The notes beneath the pieces were generated by a model, which was not told where the DNA came from, did no database searches, and saw only the letters and a program-made list of their open reading frames with translations. DNA of 64,000 nucleotides from Anastrepha obliqua (Eukaryota > Arthropoda > Insecta > Diptera > Tephritidae). Both the position numbers and the translations under genes were made by a program. The stretch lies in assembly GCF_027943255.1 (NCBI RefSeq), contig NC_072895.1:81904001-81968000 (forward strand). The letters run 5' to 3'. This document shows positions 57,990 to 64,000 of the stretch, one piece after another (the stretch's first letter is position 1; each line of letters begins with the position of its first letter).

Positions 57990-58765
57990 AGTTAATATAA
58001 AATTCAATCTGGTTGCAACCTTCTGGTTGCAAAATTCAGTTTCGAATATTCTCTTCGCCAAGATAAACCGTTTGAAATTCACATTATGCCATTTATACAA
58101 TATATGTAATTTAAGTACAATTTAATTAAAGTTGATTTTTCAAACTGGCTGTTCTTTGCCGAAGCGAACCGTTTGACACCCATATGATAATATGTATTGC
58201 AGGTTCGGCTTTTCAAACAGGTGGCAATTACATTCAAAATATAGCCTTCTGTTCATCGGCATTCGTATTTTAACATTTCATATAACTTAAGTATAATGTA
58301 ATTAAACTCGACTTTTCAAACAGGTGTCAACTCTGTTAAAAAAGTGTAGAAAAAGTGAATTTCTTCGGAATCGTTTGACGCCTATATTTTAACATTTCAT
58401 ATAACTTAGGTGCACTTAAATTAAACTCTACTTTTTAAACAGGTGGCAACTCTATGCAAAATATAACCATTCATTGCTTCTTCGCCGAAGCAAACCATTT
58501 GACACCCATTTCCTAACATTTCATCTCACTTAGGTATAATTTAATTAAATTCGAACAGGTGGCAACCCTCTTGAAAATAAAGCCCCTGACCCTTTCTTCG
58601 CCAAAACAAACCATTTCATATCCATATTTGAACATCTCACATAATTGAATTTAATTCCATTTTGCAAACAGGTGGTAAACCTCTTCAAAATATAGCTTCG
58701 AATCTGCTCTTCGCCAAGGGGAACCGTTTGAGACCTATATTTTAACATTTCATGTAACTTCTAGT
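57990..58765. repeat. Degenerate tandem array, unit about 103-120 bp
   Basis: Six or seven units recur, marked by AAACAGGTGGCAA (near 58215, 58317, 58436, 58554, 58665), TTCGCCGAAGCGAACC then TTTGACACC, and TTTTAACATTTCATATAACTT. Spacing between GGTGGCAA marks is about 103, 119, 117 and 112 bp. Early units (58009, 58141) are partial. Unit identity looks like 65-80%, so it is old. No unit encodes anything. Confidence 0.9.
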
Positions 58766-58812
58766 TCTAACAATCAAGCATCACTGTATATATGCATGTT
58801 TGTACATATATA

Positions 58813-59286
58813 CCCTATGATCTGAAAGTACCGGGAATGTTTAAATAAAATAAAACGGAGTTAAATTTGAGGTTAATTTATTTTATCTCCTTCAAAATAT
58901 AGCCCCCCCGAAGCAACACACATCTGCCAACGTTTAACCCAGTCCTTCATGCACCCCTGCTAGGCCGACGAAGTGATGGCCTTCAGATCCTTCGTCGCAT
59001 TCTCTTTGATCTCCTCTATTGACTGAAATCTCCTTCCACGAAGTGGTAACTTCAACTCGGAAACAAAAATAAGTCGCTCGGGGCCATATCAGGTGAATAG
59101 GGTGCCTGTACGATGGTATTTACTTGGTGTTTGATCAAATAATCCAGCACAATTTGGGCTCGGTGCGATGGCGCGTTATCATCATGCAAAATCCATGGCC
59201 CGATGGAAGGTACTCATGGTGCACTACGCCTTGGCAATCGAAGAAAATAGGCAATTAAATATTCCCGGTAGTTTTTGATCATACGG
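58813..59286 (-). mobile_element. Mariner deletion derivative (474 bp)
   Basis: CCCTATGATCTGAAAGTACC on the left and complement of TACCGGGAA...GATCATACGG on the right form TIRs, with TA just outside both (58811-58812, 59287-59288). The minus strand keeps IFFDCQGVVHHEYLPS joined directly to GPWILHDDNAPSHRAQIVLD (Asp-2), then on to the C-terminal RWQMCVASGG-like part (TLADVCCFGGAIF in another frame). The 5' two thirds of the transposase are gone. Confidence 0.88.
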
Positions 59287-59493
59287 TACATGTATGTGTA
59301 TTCGTATAATAAAACATTTTCACAGAATATACACTAGTAATTTCTAGTTTTGTGTTGTTTAGATATTCATTTTCAACCGGCCGATATTTGAAACCAAGTT
59401 ATTAGCTAACAAAACAATGGTTGCGGAATAACTTTTTATTTCACAGTCCCTATTTATTAATTAATAAACAATGACTGATGTTGATAATGGATA

Positions 59494-60013
59494 CAGGGTT
59501 GCCCATATTCGATGGACCCATGTGTTTTTTGGGTCCATTCCAATCGACGAGGCTTGTCCGCAGGCAACAATCTTTGCGTCAATTGGATCTTATACGGGAA
59601 TAAATGCAAATCAATGCGGAGAATTCGTTGTAAAGTGGTCCGAGCAATGCCCAACTGCTGAGAATGGCGATTTTGGGATGCCCTTGGTGACGTCTCAACA
59701 CTGGCCCGTACAAGAACAATATTCTCATCCGATCGCCTTGGTCGTACTTTTCGTACAAACGTTTAATGATGTTCTTAGAAGGAGCACTTTTCACATTATT
59801 TAATTTTTTATACGCACGTTGAGTTTTCATAATTGACTTCTTTTGTTGAATGTAAATTTCAACAATTTGGGAGCGCTCGCATGGCGTGTACTGTTCCATG
59901 GTAAAAATCTGCTTGGACTGACGCTTTCAACGCGGTATGTCATTAAGCGATCTGACGTCTCTGTCAAAAGATACAGGGTTACCAGATGGGTCCGTCGAAT
60001 ATTGGCTTCCCTG
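59494..60013 (-). mobile_element. DD41D-like deletion derivative (520 bp)
   Basis: Left CAGGGTTGCCCATATTCGAT and right complement CAGGGAAGCCAATATTCGAC are the TIRs, each bordered by TA (59492-59493, 60014-60015). The minus strand starts MEQYTPCERSQIVEIYIQQK (59899), an HTH start of the DD41D type. It continues NIIKRLYEKYDQGD, shifts, and gives LGIARTTLQRILRIDLHLFP then YKIQLTQRLLPADKPRR. Both HTH units are kept; the whole catalytic domain is missing. Confidence 0.85.
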
Positions 60014-61154
60014 TATATCTCCTTAAGAATATTTAAGGATGCATTTTTCAATCGAGACTGTTATTAGAGCCATACTAATATAAATATTTGAACAAAATTG
60101 GCTCATATTAATTTTACACCCTTCCTTGCTAAGCTCGCTCATAGAGGACAAAGTGTTACGTAGGCACTTCATATAATTTACTGTAGCAGCACCAATATTT
60201 TGTAGTATAATATAAAAAACTATATCGAACTTTGTTTTTATACTCTCATACTTGTACCCGATACTACTATAACTTTTATTTTATGTGGCATCTAAAACAT
60301 TTATGCAAAAACGTGTCGTGACATTTATGGGCTCCAAAAATCAGTCGTTTTTGTGTGTTCTAAAACATGAATTGGTATTGCAAAATTTGTTGTAATTACC
60401 AATTCAATTTATTTTATGAGTAAATCCTTAAAGTGCCCTTCAATTATAATGGGCTTAAACGAAAGCATTTAACAAATAGACGGCGAAGCAAAGTTGGGCA
60501 ATTTAAATCTGCTGATTACTTTGGTCTTTGGAAGGAGATTCGCGAAAGGGGACTAATTCACTGAATATTATATTTACTTGGCTTTACTGTCCAATACACA
60601 AAATTTTCTCATTTACTTTTTTAATTTTATGAAATTTCCACAACTTAATTTTAAGTGCAGCGCAATTTTACTTTCCGCGCTTTCCGCTTTTACTGTTTAC
60701 CATTCAAATGGTAGTATTTTCCGTTGTTCTACTTTCTTCGGTTGGTGTGGGCGGTTGAATCCTGTAGACTGCGGCAATGGTGTTGCGTGAGAGTTTAAAA
60801 AATTAAATTACAACACGATAAAAATGAATTTTACTGCCACAGAAATCGTTGTGGTTAAATTCTTTTACAAGGAAGCATTGTTAAAATTATTGTTAGCGGC
60901 AAAAAGAGAAAATAAAGTTTCCAAAGACGACTGGCAAGGGACTATTAAGGCATAGTTACCTTGTTCGGAAGTGTGTAGAAAGAATATTGCGAAATTATAT
61001 AACTTAGGTAAATACATATATATGTACACATGCATACAAATATAAATATGTAAGCAGCTTCGGAATTGAGAGACAGATTAAGAAGAGTTTTTTGGTAAAA
61101 ACAAAAATTATTTTTATGTTTGTGGTACTCAATAAATGTAACTGTAACTGATGT
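60014..61154. other. 1.1-kb interval without recognised gene
   Basis: AT-rich sequence with no element recognised. Confidence 0.4.
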
Positions 61155-61402
61155 CGGCCGCCGTATTCGAAGGGATTAGTGCGTGCGCCGGTTTGAAGCC
61201 TCGAGCACAAATCATCATATTATAGAAAAAGTAGTTTTAGAGCTCCTCTAAGAGGATACCTCTTCCATAAAAAACACTTCATAAAAAAAAGTTATAAAAC
61301 TGTAGGTCCCTCCATCTGTGGAAAAAAATTAAGACGCGCGCAACAAATAACACGGAAAGCTCGACTAAATACCCAGCATACCGTAGAAGTGCTAATTATA
61401 AG
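61155..61402 (+). mobile_element. SINE copy, diverged
   Basis: Head GTCGGCCGCCGTATTCGAAG then GATTAGTGCGTGCGCCGGTT: A box decayed, B box GGTTTGAAGCCT. The body has ATCATATTATAGAAAAAGTA, AAAACTGTAGGTCCCTCCAT and ACGGAAAGCTCGACTAAATA. The middle is rearranged. An old copy. Confidence 0.85.
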
Positions 61403-61539
61403 ACATGAGTTGAAAAGTGCAGCGCCTAAGACATAGATGGTACTAGTTTTATTGCATTCACCTCTTCTTCTGTTAGTACTAACCTTAAAAAGACAGTTGT
61501 TAAAATTTCATTTTTATTTATTAGTTCATGAGTTATTAT

Positions 61540-61715
61540 GCTAAGAGTGGCGTTACACTGCGTCTTGAAAAGTGTGACACCGATGATCCACAATGCAGTG
61601 GACGGCCAAATGAGGTGAAACACCAGAAAAAATCACAAATACCAAAAAAATCCACAAAATCGTTTTGAATGATCGAAAAGTGAAGTAACGTGAAAGTGTT
61701 TTCTTTGTTAGGCTC
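61540..61715 (+). pseudogene. Mariner transposase linker fragment
   Basis: The frame RLEKCDTDDPQCSGRPNEVK continues into a poorly kept NPQNRFEWSKSEVT region. This corresponds to the DDP.SGRP.EV.TPE linker and second HTH of mariner transposases. Only this part is recognisable. Confidence 0.6.
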
Positions 61716-62164
61716 GGATCTTGTGTGTGTTTTTTGAGAGCTTGAAAACTTAAAATAATAATAAAAAAATAGAAATATTGTTGCAATTCATGTTTTTTTT
61801 TATAATAGTCTGGTAGATAATTTCGTCACGATATGATATCTGATCTTCGATAAATTTTTAACTACTTTCTCCAATAAATCTGGCTGGATGAGGTCAAAGG
61901 TGGTTCAAAAATTGAAATTAATCGGTAATTAAGCGCGATGCAAGAGGAAGTGGCGCCAGCAAGAGGAAGCGGGAAACCACGGTAAAAGCGCAGGCACACC
62001 AAATTTAACAAAGTCCACAACCATCTGTGCGATCCTTCTGGCAGAAAAATATGAAACACAGTTGGCGCTCCGAACAGTAAGAAGACAACGACAGGTGGGC
62101 ATTCCCACTATTTAGGACTGGTAGCGGCAGGCTAATCACCTACCCTGACAGAAATCAAGTAAAT

Positions 62165-62420
62165 TAACGAAACAATTGCAAGACGAGTCTTGTCGAGGCC
62201 CTACGCTCCCGAGAGGAGCGAACAAGGGAAAAAAGGCACGGTACATGACATGATCTGCCGTCTTGTTGCAACCAAATGCCATCGATGTTCAGCTGATTAA
62301 TTTTTTGAAACAAAAATTTAGTCCGCATGGCCGCTCGATAAACTTCGGGAACAGATTTATTTTTTCCAAAGTAAATTTCCACAATTTGGAAGCGTTGTTT
62401 TGGCGGTAAACTATTCATGT
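62165..62420 (-). pseudogene. DD41D-like HTH joined to catalytic scrap
   Basis: Minus strand MNSLPPKQRFQIVEIYFGKN then KSVPEVYRAAM is an HTH start of the DD41D type. After AMRTKF it jumps to LNIDGIWLQQDGRSCHVPCL, the Asp-2 motif region (WFQQDGATCHTA). The HTH2 and Asp-1 parts are deleted. The Asp itself remains. TIRs not located. Confidence 0.7.
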
Positions 62421-62529
62421 TGACTTGCCAAATCTTACTTACAAAAAGGGTAAGACAGGGTGGCGAATTGGTGAACCTAATTCAAAAAATCAAGTCCAAT
62501 GGGTTTTACCCACTTTGATTTTGAATGCA

Positions 62530-62890
62530 TTCTATCAACTGTAACCACCTCGTTAGGGAACTTCAACACAGTATTATTAGGTTGGGTTCCTGGACTTGAG
62601 GGATATGTGGGAAATTAAATGGCTGAAGACCTAAGTGAAAAAGGGCGCACATGCCTCTAATTAGTCCTGAGCCTTTCTGTGGACTTCTGAAAGGCCACAT
62701 GAACGAATTCTGTGCAACTTATACAGAAAATTGTGGATGTAGTGGCTACACCAACTAGGTGGTATTGTCGTGCATTCTATTAAATTGTGGAACAATAAGC
62801 CCCGAAATTCGCTAAAATTCTTAAAATGAAGGAGCCTATTCAGCAAGCTTTGCACAATAGTTCTCTTTTGGTCGCATTGGCAGTGTCAGG
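62530..62890 (+). pseudogene. LINE RNase H fragment
   Basis: The frame LGWVPGLEGYVGN, a stop, then MAEDLSEKGAHMPLISPEPF and CGLLKGHMNEF matches the last RNase H motif (WVPGHxGIxGNExAD.LA..GA) and following linker. The active-site His is Leu and the final Asp is Glu (AED), so it is inactive. It runs into the DD41D element at 62918. Confidence 0.65.
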
Positions 62891-62917
62891 CAGGTCAATA
62901 ATATTATAATAATAATA

Positions 62918-63785
62918 TAGGGTGGGCCATGTAAAATTTGCTTTTTGAATCGGCTATAAAAAAAAAAAACTAATCAATATTTTTTCAAACTTCTTTTTTT
63001 TTTTGAAGATTGAACATTGTCATTTATGAATGAAAAATAATATTGTCCAAATGACTGCCACGAATGGCCTTACGTAGGCCATTCGATCAACCCACATATT
63101 TAAGCACATTTTCGATTGTTTGGGCTCCAATTTCATGAATGGCAACTTCGATTTCGTGTTATAAACCATAAATCGTCTGTGGATGGTTCGCATAGCATTT
63201 GTCCTTAACGGCTCCCCACAAAAAATAGTCCAACGGGCTTAAATCACAGCTCCGAGGCGGCCAATTGATATCGGAATTCAAAAACGGTAGCCAAAAGTTC
63301 GAGTGTAACTTTGGCAGTGTGACAAGTTGCACCGTTCATGTCATCCTCTTCAATTTTTGGAAACAACTTGTTGAGCATGTCACGGTAACTGCTCGCCATT
63401 TACTATAACCGCGGCTCCTCGCTCATTTTCGAAAAAAAATGGCCCGATGATGCCGCCAGACCAAAAACCGCACCAAACAGTGACTCGTTGTGGATGCATT
63501 TGCTTCTCTACAGTAACGTGTGGATTTTCTGAGCCCCAAATCCGACAATTTTGCTTATTGACGTAGCCACCGATGCGAAAATGAGCTTCATCAGAAAAGA
63601 AGAAGAAGACTCACCACTTTGGAAATAGGTTTTTAGTATTTGCCAATTTTGTTCAAGCGTATAGCGTCCCACTTCATAAATGTCAAACCTTTAAGTAAGT
63701 TATGAACACATTTGACATGTCATTTGTGTTAGCATTCTCAAAAAAATAGGTGGTTCAAAAAGCAAATGCTATATGGCCCACCCTG
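62918..63785 (-). mobile_element. DD41D (rosa-type) mariner-like element, deletion derivative 2
   Basis: TAGGGTGGGCCATGTAAAAT and right GCTATATGGCCCACCCTG are near-perfect TIRs with TA outside both ends. The minus strand has the HTH start (TLEQNWQILKTYFQ near 63660), then FSDEAHFRIGGYVNKQNCRI (Asp-1), ENERGAAVTVNGE, and NWPPRSCDLSPLDYFL (Asp-3). The QQDGA Asp-2 block is deleted near 63335. It shares with 23741-24614 the deletion that joins the HTH to FSDE, so the two descend from one shortened ancestor. Confidence 0.9.
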
Positions 63786-64000
63786 TACTAGTCAGTGACG
63801 AGCTACATAGCTATTAAATATCAGTATTTGGATTAGAGTGCTTCCATACTAGATGTGCTTTTCGCTGCAGGGTAATTAGTGAGTAAAGATGCTTAGTAAG
63901 AACTAAGTTTCCTATTTGCAATGAACGCCATCTCTTGGATTTATCGAACGACCGCCGTACTTATACAACAAAGGTCGATCAATTTTCGATCTTTGCCTTC

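Noticed and set aside
61870..62130. Possible Tc1 HTH remnant (TVRRQRQVG-like)
   Set aside because: Too short and frame-broken; similarity could be chance.

Overview
This is a eukaryotic, AT-rich, insect-like window with no recognisable host exon. It is packed with transposable-element (TE) debris. The content fits a higher dipteran, most likely a tephritid fruit fly: many Tc1/mariner lineages, including several DD41D elements of the rosa type first described from tephritids; a Bari-like Tc1 element; RNase H-bearing LINEs; a tRNA-derived SINE; and long AATAG and TAG simple repeats. The host assignment is inference from these families and not from a host gene.

Layout. 1-7 kb: a short TTAA-flanked MITE, a Tc3-like fragment, a deleted mariner with both inverted termini, a 630-bp AATAG array, a Tc1 remnant, a LINE reverse-transcriptase tail and a 758-bp TTAA MITE. 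7-16 kb: a LINE fragment nested in a DD41D element, a mariner deletion derivative, a Tc1 remnant, a 226-bp MITE with a 9-bp target duplication, two more LINE RT fragments, a chimeric foldback that carries a mariner 5' end, and a 730-bp TTAA MITE. 16-25 kb: a SINE with an 82-bp internal triplication, a pogo-type HTH remnant, a mariner nested in an RNase H LINE, a 2.4-kb stretch that looks single-copy, and a Bari-like Tc1 element directly abutting a DD41D element. 25-40 kb: SINE copies, a hAT-type MITE, LINE fragments, an open 133-codon endonuclease-like ORF, a perfect 19-bp hairpin repeat and a second tRNA-like pseudogene. 40-54 kb: large foldback elements, a TIR element holding a SINE and an internal duplication, a maT-like remnant, and two essentially full-length mariners (46766-48055, 50559-51829). 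The second of these is one frameshift from an open transposase. 54-64 kb: further DD41D relatives and deletion derivatives, Helitron-like modules next to a degenerate ~115-bp tandem array, LINE scraps, and a second copy of the DD41D element seen at 23.7 kb.

How it fits together. There is no operon or pathway here. The functional logic is parasitic: transposases cut at TIRs, short TIR-only derivatives (MITEs and internally deleted copies) depend on transposases encoded elsewhere, and SINEs depend on LINE reverse transcriptase. Almost every coding remnant is broken. The only ORFs that look open over a recognisable domain are the endonuclease-like ORF at 37.1-37.5 kb and the N-terminal two thirds of the mariner transposase at 51 kb. 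Nested, opposed and truncated copies suggest a low-selection intergenic, intronic or heterochromatic region, possibly one that feeds small-RNA silencing. That last idea cannot be tested from sequence alone.
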